Source of the DNA: Purshia tridentata
Lineage: Eukaryota; Streptophyta; Magnoliopsida; Rosales; Rosaceae
Direction: 5' to 3'
Length of the DNA stretch: 64,000 bases
Assembly (NCBI GenBank): GCA_003254885.1
Contig: QANT01001121.1
Span: 1-64,000, forward strand
In this document: in pieces, positions 12,984-25,600 of the stretch
How positions within the stretch are numbered: position 1 is the stretch's first letter
Layout: each line of letters opens with the position of its first letter
Position numbers and translations under genes: made by a program
Notes under the pieces: model-generated
What the model saw: the letters and a program-made list of their open reading frames with translations, nothing else
The model's database searches: none
What the model was told of the DNA's origin: nothing

Positions 12984-14123
12984 ATGAGGTTGGATATGGA
13001 AATTCTATCTCCTTCATCCTATTTTTCAAGCTCAAATTGGCTTCTTGAGGAGACCAAGAGCACAAAATGGACTCCGGAGGAGAACAAAATATTCGAAAAC
13101 GCTTTGGCGGTGCACGACAAGGACACGCCGGACCGGTGGCAGAAGGTGGCGGCGATGATACCGGGGAAGACTGTAGGGGATGTGATCAAGCAGTACAGGG
13201 AATTGGAAGTTGATGTTGGTAAAATAGAAGCAGGGCTAATTCCAATTCCTGGCTACAATACTTCCCCATTTACATTGGAGTGGGTGAATAGACATGGCTA
13301 TGATGGGTTCAAACAATCTTATGGGCTTGGTGGCAAGAGATCTTCATCAACTAGGCCTGCTGATCATGAAAGAAAGAAAGGGGTTCCCTGGACTGAGGAG
13401 GAACACAAGTAAGTTTTCCCAATTTAAATTCATATTCTGCCTTGATTTTCAACTAAAATTGGTGAGAACATATGCTCAATGAAAAGTGAGAACATAATTT
13501 GTGGATTACATAGCAAGCATGCGCAGAACTCTAGTTAAAACTTTCTTGATTCAGATTTATTTATGCTTTGCTACAATTTTCAGCCCTTGTTTTGACATAA
13601 TATTTTGATGATTGTGCATAGGCTGTTTTTGATGGGTCTGAAAAAGTATGGCAAAGGGGACTGGAGGAATATATCACGCAATTTTGTGGTAACTCGAACA
13701 CCAACTCAAGTGGCTAGTCATGCACAGAAGTACTTCATTAGGCAGCTTTCAGGGGGGAAAGATAAGAGAAGAGCCAGCATCCATGACATAACAACTGTCA
13801 ACTTCAATGACACCAGAACTCCGTCTCCGGACGATAAAAGTCCTCCCTCTCCGGGGCACTCTTCCGTGCTTTCCCAGCAGTCCAATTCTGCTGCCACTGC
13901 CAGGACTCCTTTTCAGTGGCATCAGCCGCACACTGGTGGACCAAACATGGCTTTCAATCAAGCACATGGAAATATGTTCATGTCCCATCCTTATGGGATT
14001 AGTTCATATGGACTCAAAATGCAGGGGCAAGACCTGCACAAAAGTTCTCTTCATGATTCTTACTATGGACCTCAAAATTTGGTTTTTCAGATGCAATCTG
14101 GACAGCACTACCCACATGGATGA
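12984..14123 (+). CDS. DIVARICATA-type MYB (two SANT/MYB repeats)
   Basis: Nuclear transcription factor of the plant R-R MYB class. Two exons, 12984-13408 and 13622-14123, join in phase to give 308 aa. Repeat 1, about residues 26-75, starts [17 protein letters not shown] and carries [20 protein letters not shown]. Repeat 2, about residues 131-183, starts [10 protein letters not shown] and ends with the diagnostic SHAQKYF motif; the intron splits it. The C-terminal third is rich in Ser, Pro and Gln. An in-frame ATG at 12996 (MEILSP) matches the start usual in this family and would give 304 aa; it may be the real start. A laccase beside a DIV-type MYB is a pairing I recall at several Arabidopsis loci. 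DIV proteins are known partners of RAD/DRIF proteins; no target can be read here. Confidence 0.93.
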
Positions 14124-15974
14124 TCTGCTAGCTTCACTAAATCCTCTGTGGCTTCATATGCCATTATTGTCTTTCAGTTCATTAGTATAGCTGTATCTGA
14201 GCTTCTTCTTTTTTAATGGTTTCATGTGAATATGTCATTCAGAAGTTTGAGTTAGTCTAATAGTATTTGAGGGAACAGGATCATAGTTTTTCTTGGAATT
14301 TCAAATTATGAAACTGAGTTAAAGCATCCCAAACCCTTGTTGTATTTTGCCTCCTATCTCATATTCTGTTATGTGATATGGGGGTGGTGAATTATTGCAG
14401 AAGGCATCAAATAAGATGAGCAGAAAGAGACACTGTTGATCGTGTATGAGAGACTATTGTTTTTACTTTTTAGAGTCTCTGCAAATGTCTTAAAGCAAGA
14501 GACTCCAAATGGTTAACTGTTCCTTTATTTGACAGTTGATACCTTAAGAATGGATCCTCTCGTTAAGAATGGAATGCAGAAAGAGAATTCATATCAGATA
14601 GCAGACAAAAAATTCCAAGTTTTCATGGATAATGAAGTAAAGGGCATAACCAAGATAAGCATCTTCAATCCCATGGTGAAAGCATAGCATGTCTTAGGCA
14701 TCACTAAAGTATTAATAATCAATGGTGATCATTTTTGTTTGTGATATATCTAAGTGACATTAATTATGATTAACTTAATATACATGGGGATATTCTGAGC
14801 TTTATTTTGATTTACTATTTGAATTCTAGTCAAATGACAAGGACTTCTGAATTTGGTACAAGGGCTCAGACTCTGAAACTATATTAGAATAAGAGCAAAA
14901 TGAAAATGATGGGAAACTGTGAGCAAGAGCATTCCATATACCCATGTGTCTGCCTGGGATAAAATGTAAATCTTTACTGTGGTTTATTAGTCTGTAGATT
15001 ATGCAGTTAGACCAGTTGCTTTCCACACACACAAAAAAGAGGTCATTTTACTGAATGCTGGGTTTCAAATTGGCCAACTCATTGAACACTCAACTTGGAA
15101 TTCAAGGTTAAGAATGCCTACTCTTAATCTTGTAAACTGTCTCACTAACAAATTTGATGCACCACAATAGCCAAGTTGACTAAGGCAAGACCTTGAAAGT
15201 TTAAACCTCAATCAGTGCCGACTCTACTTGCACTAACTCAAGCATCATATGCTTCAATCACTTTTTTTGGTTTGGTAATCTTTCTTTTGTATGAGAATCC
15301 TCTTATTAGAAAGAAGAAGATCCTTCCTAGGAGTGATGATTAATGATATAATTAAAATAATCTAAGCACAGAGTAAGATATACTTTGGATTACCCTGCCA
15401 ATCTATTTTAATTTGTGGTCCATCTCTTTCTGTAAGGCCTTCTTAATTTATCTGTTATTTCTCTCTCCTGGATTTGGCTTTAAGCATAATAGTTAACTGA
15501 TTCTAAGTGTACGGCACCTACCAACTAAATAAAATGTTAGAGATTTCATTGTTCTCTAATAAATCTAGTCTACACTTGTGACACCGATCTTGGAGACAAA
15601 TTATGTAGCTTTTCATTAGTAGAAAGACTTCTTTACCTTTATCTTAGCCACTATTTCTACATGGGCTTTGAGATTCTCTTTTGGTGGGAAATATCATTTG
15701 ACTTCATATTTTCTTTCCTTATTTCTTTTATTTATCTATTTGGAACAAGAATCTTCCTCCTAATTAAGTGCAACTTTGAACTAGTGAGATATGTCATCTA
15801 GTAAGACAAGCTAACAATTATTACCTACTATTTAACGCCACAAAGGTTCAATGAAGTTACAAAGACACTTTTTTTTAAGAGCTATTAAACTAGGTTTTGC
15901 ATCTCTCTCTCCTCGTAAAAAGGTTTTTAATGGAATTAATTGTGGCATTGAACCAATGATTTATTAACATATGA

Positions 15975-16245
15975 AGGTAGTGTTACGCATTGGGCGCTTT
16001 GCTACTCAACCCAAAAGACTAATATATTAGGTATACTACCTACCCACCACTCAAAAACATGTAATGCCTTAATCGCCATTGCGGTGGGAGACCCATTATC
16101 CACATAGACACTTGGGGTCTGCTCCGATACCACTTATCACAGGTTGAATGTTTGTCACTCACTCAAAAGACTAGCCTATTAGGTAATATTGCCACCCCTC
16201 TATAAACCTTATATCACATATGTCTTATTTAATCTGAGATTATTG
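15975..16245. repeat. Internally repeated element of unknown family
   Basis: The motif ACTCAA..CAAAAGACTA followed by TATTAGGTA occurs twice, near 16000-16045 and 16155-16195, with a GATACCACTTATCACA stretch between. I recall similar text scattered in plant genomes, but I cannot place it in a family or find terminal repeats. Confidence 0.3.
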
Positions 16246-16900
16246 TCAATGACAGGTGGCATGATAAATTACTATTTACTAGTAATCGGAACCCACGTTA
16301 TTAATCGTCTGTAAAGGTACATAATGAAAAGAGATACTCTCTCGAGATGGAAAAACACTGAAAATAATGCCCAAGTTGCACTCTGCTTTTTTCATCTGCT
16401 GTTCTATTTTCCATACCTTTCTATGTTGTTTTCTGCAAAACTTCTGTTGTTTTGTCATGAAAAGCCAAGCAACCATCATCCATGTCTTTGGCAAAAAAAA
16501 AATTTGTGGTAGGTACAGTGACCTATGACAAAATAAGTGAGGGCGGGTGATACGTTTCAATCTAGACCAACATGGGCAATATTGTCATTCCAATTGGGTT
16601 TTCCACAGTAAATGACAAAACTAATTACCATCTTTTTCAAAAGCCTTTCTCCAACTTGCACAGAAAAGCACACTATCAACTTTATTCCTAGTTTGATTAA
16701 CACCTTAAAAACTAGTCGCAACCACATACATAGTATCACAGCTTCTACTTTCGGCAATCTTGTTTTCTCTCTATTTTCTAAACTATATTCTGATTCTTCT
16801 CTCTCAAAATGCTACTAGCTAAATGCACTTCAAAGTTGTGTATTTATATCTCTAATTCGTGGTTTGATATATAACTGTATAAGAAAGAAATCAAGAATAT

Positions 16901-17040
16901 GAGGGGAAGTTCAGTAGGGGTCTATGAGTAGAAGTGGGTTCGATTCCCTATGCTGGCATGCTGCTTCAATGGCCCACGAAGATCTGGGAATAATCTCTTG
17001 TGGGGGCTTATGTTATACTTATATATCACATAAAACAAAA
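16901..17040 (+). mobile_element. tRNA-derived SINE-like fragment
   Basis: A perfect B-box-like GGGTTCGATTCCC lies at 16936-16948. About 30 bases upstream is an A-box-like stretch (GTTCAGTAGGGGTCT). The downstream body reads GGCCCACGAAGATCTGGGAAT, reminiscent of Au-type plant SINEs. It does not fold into a tRNA. Borders are approximate and no target duplication was secured. Confidence 0.4.
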
Positions 17041-17386
17041 TGGAAGGTCGGAAAGCAGAAGATGCATCATATCTGAATAACATTAGTTAATGCAATCTTA
17101 TTATCACAACTCAAAGATTTCATACCAGTTCCAAGTAATAGGAATCAGAGTAACAGTAAAAATAAATACAAGTTAAGGCATCTCTGAACAAGAGAAAACA
17201 GTGTAACAGATAAGACATACCCAGCCGACAATTATGACTAGGACAACAAGGGAATAAGGTAGTGTACGAAAAGAATAGAGTGGACTCATATATTCAATTA
17301 AGTACAGAGACATTTGACACCAAGAGGGTAATTCATTCATGAACAGCCACAGACTGGACTTGAGAACAGCCTTGGTCATCAAATCT

Positions 17387-20300
17387 CTAGTGTAAGGGTT
17401 TCCCCTTATTGCATGTCAATCCAAAGCCAAGAGGATATAAAGGATCATATGACTTGTCACCGGCATGCATTGGTAACTGTTCAACCCTTTTAAACCATGT
17501 CACTGGTAGTTGGCCCTCAAAGTCATAATCTCCAAAGATAACATCTGCAATTCCCTCTCCTTCACTACCAGGCAACCACGCAGCAACAAGAGCATGCATC
17601 TTTTCCAAGAGCCAAGGCTCTAAGGTTAAGGGTCTTCCAGATATCAGAATCACCAATGTGGGGATTCTGTCAGCAACTGAGCTTATGACATCAGTTCCAT
17701 TAAAAGGGATCACAAGCTCTGAATTGTCACCCGTGAATTCTGCATACGGACTTTCGCCAACAACTACAATAGCAAAAGAGATGTCTTGACGTGCTAAGGT
17801 GTCCATTGACGGACATAGCTCATAAATTATTTCTGTGTTGTCTCCAACTGCCTTCTTGATAGCTTCCAAGATGGTTGTGCCTAGATGTAGATATCTATTT
17901 AGTTACGTGTGTCTGTGCAATCAAGGTGAGCTTAAAGATATAAACATGAAAATTTACCATCTATGGATTTCTTGTTTTCCACAATTAACTATGTTGTTGA
18001 AAAAGAATAGAACTAACTGGGATGCAAAGGGAAACTTTCCTTGTTTGACCGATACACCCCCAAAGAAAACCTTGGTGTGGGGTCACTATGGAGCCTACAA
18101 TGATTTAAGAAGGAACACATTGCCAAATTCCCCTTTGAAAAAAATGAGAATTTTATAACCTCTTTTTGTACAGAAGCTGCAGAATTTTGCTTCAAATAGC
18201 TTGAAACATAATGCTTAACAAAAAGCATTATGTACGAAAGTTAAATCCTACAGACCTAGTCTTGTGAGGTGTCACATTGATTATGAGGAACAACATATAG
18301 GCTTTTGAATTATTAAAATCTTGGAAAATAGCAACATTCCATACCAATTGTGATCCTGCCACTGCTTCCATCCCAGGTAGCTGTCCACCCTCCACACTGA
18401 TATCCAAGATCATCAGCATGTGTTCCAGTAACGAGTATTCTTTTGGCTTTTCTGTCTAATGGAAGAAAAGGTTGCCTTGGGTCCTTTCCATTCTTCAGCA
18501 GAACCAAGGACTTGCGAACTGCTTCACGTGCTAGATCTCTATGCAGCTGCGCAATAATCATAACAGTTATAAATGTATCTCGGGTTGGGGCTGTTTTTAT
18601 ACAAAAATTTGGGAAATTTTGAAGCATTAAAATGTCCACCATGCCTCAAAATAGGAGTAATCTTCCAAAAACAGAATATATGCTCAACCTTCTAATGATA
18701 ACATGCAAATCATGCATTTTTGAATTAAGTAATATAAGACATGCTGAGCTCTGCAAACTTACCTTGCAACCAACTATGTCCAGCAAAGATCTATCAGTGA
18801 AAGGATGCTCAAAAAGACCAGCAACAAACTTCACTCTCAGTATTCTTTCAACAGCATCATCTATCCTGGACATTGGTATCTCTCCAAGTTCCACCAGATA
18901 TACTAAATCCTCCACAAATTGTTCATATCTGAAAGGCACCATCACCTGCATACCTTCTCAATTAGACAAATGAAGTGAAAATCAAGGAAAGTAACATTTA
19001 GTTTAGGCTTTAAACTTGGAGTTCAATATCTACCATGTCAATTCCTGCATTAACGGCAGATGAAATGCATAAACGATAGTTTGAACCTCGAGGTTCACAA
19101 AGTCGGTCAAGTGCTTCCCAGTCAGAAATCACAAAACCCTGCAGCAAGTATACCCTGATATTTATCAGGCCATACAGCATTTTAATGTTACAGCAACCGT
19201 ATTCAAATAAACCAAAAAAATCAATGAAAAGTGCATCTAATACCAATAAAAATATGCCTGTATTGATTAATATGAAGTTCACTATCATTCTAATTTAAGC
19301 AAAGGTATATCAAATTGATCACCAAGAAACATATCAGGAGCCCAGAAAGCCAGAAAATAATTAATCAAAATCTGCAATATTAAAATTTTCTATTAAGGTC
19401 TGATTATAATTACGCCCTGTTTTGGTAAAAACACATTAAATACAAATACAATTGTACTTTGAGAGGAAAGAGATTTAAGTCCAGAATGACCAATAAATGT
19501 ATTTTCTCAAAATTGGGCTTTACCGAATATGGTAATGGGAAGGGTGGTATGGGTAGGTAGTGGGTTCATCTTGCTCACCCAGAAAAATGTGCATTATCTG
19601 GGTTCTTTACCTTAAAACCTAGCTGATCTTTCAAGATTTCTGTCAGGAGAAAACGGTCAGCATGTAGTTTCCTTCCATTCCAGCTAGAATAGGATGCCAT
19701 AATAGTGGAAACTCCCTGAGAAATACAGTCCAGATATGGTGCCATGTGAATCCTCTCTAAATCATTATACGATGATATGGTATTCCCCTCATTTAGACCT
19801 TTATGTGTACCCCCATCTCCAACAAAATGCTTGGCACATGCAATACTGTTGTTTCTGGAATCAAAAGAAATGAACTTAAGAAATTGTTTCTAATATTTAA
19901 CAGTAAGCTATATGGGGCGTAGTATTGGAATACAAGATCAAGTTAAAATGAAAGATGGAAAAATGAGAAAAGAAGATGACCATTATAATAAAATAATTTT
20001 AGATATATCACATAAGTAGAAGTAGGGAGACAAATTTCAGCGCAAACAATTGCATCAATGTCTAAGAGAACCTCCACCAAGTATTCTTTTATTTTTTTTC
20101 AATTAGCATAAATTAGTATTTGAAAAGGAAAATTCAATTTTCTTTGCATTAACAATGATTAAAGACAAATACAGGTATTACTTATCAAATTCAGACAATA
20201 AGCAATATGTTTGATGAAAAAAGTATAGATAGAAATTTATCAACTAGAAACTTTTTACCTTCCCATTATAAAAGGGTAGCCCTTTGTGTGTCCTTGGGGT

Positions 20301-21792
20301 GGCTGCCCCTGCAAGCCTGTAACAATGGACGTCATCTTTCTAACAATTTCAGTGTCTTCACTGTAACTCTCATAGCATCTTCCCCATCTGGGATCTTTGC
20401 ACACCTGTCAGAACCCATTCAAGTGAATCGCTTGAATAACCCATTCATCTCACTGTAATATCAAATATTTGTCCCTATGGTTTTATACGATACCAATTAA
20501 GCAGGCAAAGTTATATCTATGAATTAATAAAGAGCAAATTCCATGGCCACACAAGGGAGCAAAAGTATAGTGAATTGAAAACAAATAAATATAATTGGTG
20601 GCATTCACTATACTTTCACATGAATTAACAACAAATATATATAATTAGTAGTGACTGAATACATCCATAATAACTTACAGCCACACAGGGAGCAAAAGTA
20701 TAGTGAATGCCACTAGCCCTGACTTCAAGAGCAGTTGCCGCACCAATCCTTTGAACCAAATCTGCATCTCTGTGACACAGTTAAAAAATTAGGGGAAGTG
20801 ACATCCCTTCATTTGGTTTCACCAAAAACTAGCATTGAAAAAGGTTGAGCATAGTAAGCCATTGCCATTTAACTCTATAATTTAGTAATTTAACTCCATC
20901 TATTTTTCTTTATTTTTGTTTCCTTCTTTCTATCATTCTGTTTCTTAATGTCAAAACAAAGTACCAATCACTACAAGGAAAAGATTAAATACACACTCAC
21001 ACTCATGCACGCCATATGCGCGCGCGCACACACACTCACACACTTACACACCCACAAGAGAATGAAGCCCGGTGGTTGCACTCATAGACCAGCATTATAT
21101 TTCGGCCAGGAAGATGAAACCTTTACCCACTGTTCTTGTCATTTAGACAACTAGTTTCCAGTACTTAACATAGCTGTATCCTTGAATCATACGAAGAGAT
21201 TCAAAGTATAAATTTCAATTCTTTTCCAACATTTTCTTAGTGACCCAAGAAAGCATCAAGGACAACCAGTAAAGAAATGGATCATCAAAAACTATTAACT
21301 AAAATACCAAGGGAAGAAACCAAGGAAGAAAGCTAACCTGGTGGCCCCAAGGCCAACATTGTGAGGGAATATAGTGGCACCATACACACTATTGTTCCCA
21401 TGAACCGCGTCAATCCCATAAATCAGTGGTATCCCAAGCCGGGACTGGAGCGCAGACCTCTGAAACCCATCGACCATATCGGCCCAGTCCGACGACAAGG
21501 CCTTCTCAAAGGGCACACTGCCTCCAGCACTAAGTATACTCCCTGTCATATAGATATAGTCCCCCAATTATATGAAAAATGCGTAAAAGAAGGCAAACAT
21601 ACACATAGAACACATATGGGTACCTATGGAGAAGCCTCTAATAGCAGCTGGAGTGGAGACTCGGCGCTCGATTTGTGTCATCTGGCCCACCTTCTCTTTT
21701 AAAGACATGCGAGAAAGGAGGTCTTTGACTCGAGCTTCAATGGGTTCATTGTGGTTTCTGTATATGCAATTCATGTCCTCTACTTTCTCCAT
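17387..21792 (-). CDS. GH3 family beta-glucosidase / exo-beta-glucanase
   Basis: Retaining glycoside hydrolase that removes glucose from beta-glucans or glucosides. Nine exons on the minus strand join in phase: 21792-21624, 21542-21338, 20769-20679, 20404-20259, 19854-19611, 19138-19034, 18945-18763, 18546-18345, 17880-17387, giving 612 aa. The nucleophile is Asp291 in GFVISDW. The acid/base is expected in [10 protein letters not shown]; Glu491 matches the barley ExoI position as I recall it. GIDMVMVPF, HPFTD and the closing PLYPLGFGL are family signatures. The start at 21792 (MEKVEDMNC) begins beside the conserved region and leaves no signal peptide. An in-frame ATG at 21900 would add 36 residues but these do not read as a secretory leader. 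Wall or storage glucan is a plausible substrate class; the exact one cannot be read. Confidence 0.92.
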
Positions 21793-21900
21793 CTTCAGCT
21801 CAGCTCTTCTTCTTAGCTTCAGTTCAACACAGCCCAGGTGTAGAACTGAGAGTTCCGGTAAAATTGGGAAGTGGTAGATAGTAGAGTTCCCTCGCAGCAT

Positions 21901-22602
21901 TTAATAATACCATATGTCCATTTCAATCTCGGAGGGATGCCACCCAACTTTCTTGCTTTATCTTGGAGGTCAAATCTAACTTTCTTGTGGTTGTGGATAG
22001 CTTAATTAATTGAGTGTTTGTTAGCTAATTTCAAGGGTAATTTGGGCATCAGCTGTTCATTATAAATAGAGAGCATAATGTGTCTGTTCTGACTTCTGAG
22101 TGTTCTCAAAAAAAAAAAAAAATTGGAAAAAGAAAGAAAAGGAACAAACTTTTGCAGATACTTTTTATAAATTAAAAGTACCTTTCATATCATATATATA
22201 TGCTTGTTTTATGTATAATTGTTTCATATGTTCCCAAAATTTTGTTTTATTCCTTACAGAATAAAAGGTATAAATAATATCATAAATATATCCACATACT
22301 AGGATACATCTAATTTCCAATGAGATGGGAAAGACACAAGAAATTGACATGTTACATTCAAAGCTTCCTACTCTGCCCCTCTCAAAAGTCAAATGAATAA
22401 GGTAAACAGTTATTGAACACCGATCATATTACCTATCCTTCTACAGCAGTTGCATGTATGATTGCATTTCTTTTACTGTTCTAAATGGATCAACAACCTG
22501 TTCATATTTCGTGGAAGTTTTAAATTCACATTCTACATCTTGGCCAGCTTCCAAGTGCCTCTGGCATCAGCTGTGGCTTTGATGAAGTCCACAGGTTCAC
22601 CT
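21901..22602. other. Spacer between two minus-strand genes
   Basis: It combines the 5' flank of the GH3 gene with the 3' UTR side of the repeat-protein gene. It is AT-rich, with a poly-A tract near 22109. No supported gene. Confidence 0.6.
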
Positions 22603-25600
22603 TCACTTCCTTCTGTAGACTGACTTCTTCTTGATCACTACTGGATCACTAACTTCATTGATTAACTCCTTCAGGGCCATCATGGCAGAATCTTCTGGTT
22701 CCTGTTCAAGATATATAAGGTTCCTCCAGTTTTTCAGAGAGAGAATAAAATGCGATGAAATTTAAATATATTTGTATTGTTTACTTTTGCTGGTTTTCTA
22801 TGGATACAGATAATGAAGTTTGTTAAATGTTGCTTCTTCATCCAAAAGAAGAGATGTTTGTGGAATGTACATGAACCATATATCTTGTTTACCTTTGTTG
22901 CTTTTGCTGATACATTTCCAATATCTTCATTTGTGGCTTTGTTAAGTTTTGATTTCTTCCGCTGGTTTTTTCAATTCTGCAACAGCCTCTGTTGCTTTGC
23001 CGGATACACTTTCCGTCTTTTCATCTGGTTTTTTCAATTCTGAAATAGCCACTAATGGATTTTGTGATACATTTCCAACTTCTTCAGGTGGTTTTCTCAA
23101 TTCTGCAGCAGTCTTTGATACAATTACAATTTCTTCAACTTGCTTTTCCAGTTCTGCAGTAGGCTCTGTTGCTTCTTGTGGTAAACTCCCAGTTTCTTTA
23201 GCTGTTTTTGTCAATTCTGCAAGCTCCCCTATTGCATTTTCTGATACACTCCCAGTTTCTTCAGCTGATTTTTGCAGTTCTGCAGTAGCACCTGTTTCAT
23301 TTTGTGATACACTCCCAGTTTCTTCAATTGGTTTTTTCAATTGTGCAGCACCTTGTGTTGTTTTTTGTGATCCACTTTCTTCAACAAGTTTTCTCAATTC
23401 TGCAGTAGCCTCTTTTGCTCTTTCTAATACACTCTCAGTTTCTTCAGCTGGTTTTTTTAATTCTGCCGCAGCCTCTGTTGCTTTTGCTGATACATTTTCA
23501 ATTTTTTCAGTTGGGTTTTTCAATTCCGCAGCAGTCTCTGTTGCTTTTTGTGATACACTTCCAATTTCTTCAGCTGGTTTCTTCAATTCTGCAGTACTCT
23601 CTGTTCCTTTTTGTGATACACTCTGAGTTTCTTCAACTGGGCTTTTCGAAACTGTAGCAGCCTCTGTTGCTTTTTGTGATACATTTCCAGTTTCATCAGC
23701 TGGTTTTTTCAATATGCTGTTGGCTTCCGCAGTGGACTTCTCTGGAGGCTTACAGGGTTCCTGTTCAAAATGAGATGCAAGCATGAATTCAACCTTATTT
23801 TTAATTAGGATTTTGATCCCACACATCTTGACATTGCTACTAGGAGAACAACAAATCATGAAATTTGATCAAAAGCATGCATCTCTGTGTGAGAGTGAGA
23901 TTTAAAAATTAGGAATCAACCACATTTACCAGAACTCAGGTAATAAATACTTTATATTGTAGCAAAATCCAAGAATTAAGAGAAATACCATTCACATTGC
24001 TTTTATCTAATAATGTATCAGTAGTCGCTAACAAGGTACAAACCTGTGATTTTTCAGAATCACTTGTATTTGATTGGTGACCTGTTGATTCCTCCACAAG
24101 ATTCTTTCCATTTTGAGGTGTGTTCAGTGTTGTACTATCATGTGGCCTCTCTTCTGATGAATTACTTCTCACCTTGTCTCCCACATCAGATATTGGGGCA
24201 TCCATAGCTTTCTTGGGATTAGAATCTGATGAGGATACATCCTTTGGGATATCTTGAGACGAGGATGAAGTCGAGTTAATAGGAACATCTTCAGTCACCA
24301 AATTTTTCTGCACAGCTGATGCAGTGGGATCACCACTTCCTGCAGTGCTTTGCTCAACTTTACTGTCTTGAATTTGGTTCAAATTCTTTTCATAACCATC
24401 AATCGACTTAACCATGTCTTCCTTGCCCTCATTTTCAGTTACCTTTTGAAGATCTCCTTCAATATGATTTGAATTCTTTATGTCCTTGGTTGGTGGTTGT
24501 ATAGTGTCCAAGGGGGCTTGAAGTTCAGCAAGACTCACAGAATTTCCCTCCAAATTACCGCTAGAGCCTAAAGTAGTCCCCTCATTTGGTTTTGGCATTT
24601 GGGCTCCACTGTCTCTGTCTTTATTATTCTTTTCATCTTTCAAGTCATCAATCGCATTGGCTGCTGGATCTTTTACATCATTGATGACATTCACCTTCTT
24701 TGTAGTCTCATCAGGAGGATTAGATGATTCCTGTTCAAAGTATGAAAAAAAGAAGAAGCTCAGTGGTAAGTTCTACTAATAGAGAGGGTTTAGTATATAA
24801 AAGATTAATAGAAAGTGATTCCCTACTTGAGCATAATCACTGACCTGGGGGTTTACAGAAGGATGAGCCACCAACTTCTCTTTCCACTGCATTGTTTCCT
24901 CTTTATTGTCAGGTGAAGGTGCATGTGATGAAGTAGAAGTCCTTGAGTTCCCAACTTCTTCCACTGCTATCCTGACATCATTATAGATCTTTTCATCAAA
25001 ATTCATCAAATGGGATTGACTCCTTCCATGTATTTCGGTTATTGAAGAAGACAATGAACATGCGTCATCTTGTTCTTCAGCCTGTTGGGGAATGGATGAG
25101 GAAACAACATCCTTGCTGGTATTATTCATTCCCAAGAACCTGAGGCCTGCAATGTCCTTCTCACTTAATCCACGCACTTCCCTCGATTTTGGTTCATTTT
25201 CTTCCGTTCTGGACGATTGAGATGAGGCTCCCCACATATACTCTCTTTCAAAGTCACCATCTAAGTTCAAGGATTCTCTATCAGTGGGTGAACAGGTCCC
25301 ATCAATTGTCAATGGAGGTGAACCAACCTCTGAGACCTCCACTTGCAGGTCAGAAGCTATAGAGCATGTAGGAGTATGACAAATATTCATATCTGCATAA
25401 AATAAACGGTCTTCCAATCTGTTCCTTTCATTTGCAGATGGGCTAGAGTCATATAAAGGTTCCTTTACAGTTTTGTTCTTCGGAATTGAGCAAGATAGGG
25501 GTTTAGGTGGAGCACGTCCAAATTTTGATATCGTACTTTGAGTAAGATCAGATCCATTGGCACTATCAGTCTGCTCATCTTCTTCAGATAATGATGAGGT

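Larger units (their letters stand above)
14124..17386. other. Spacer between the MYB gene and the GH3 gene 3' end
   Basis: It begins with the MYB 3' UTR. The remainder is non-coding, with an internally repeated stretch at about 15975-16245 and a SINE-like piece at about 16901-17040. The open frames on both strands here lack any recognisable domain. Confidence 0.6.

Noticed and set aside
16279-16818. Overlapping 60-90-codon frames on both strands
   Set aside because: Random AT-rich composition, no splice partners and no recognised domain.
22949-23626. 225-codon plus-strand frame rich in Ser, Phe and Ala
   Set aside because: It is the antisense of the coding repeats in exon 4 of the minus-strand gene; the regular repeat keeps it open.
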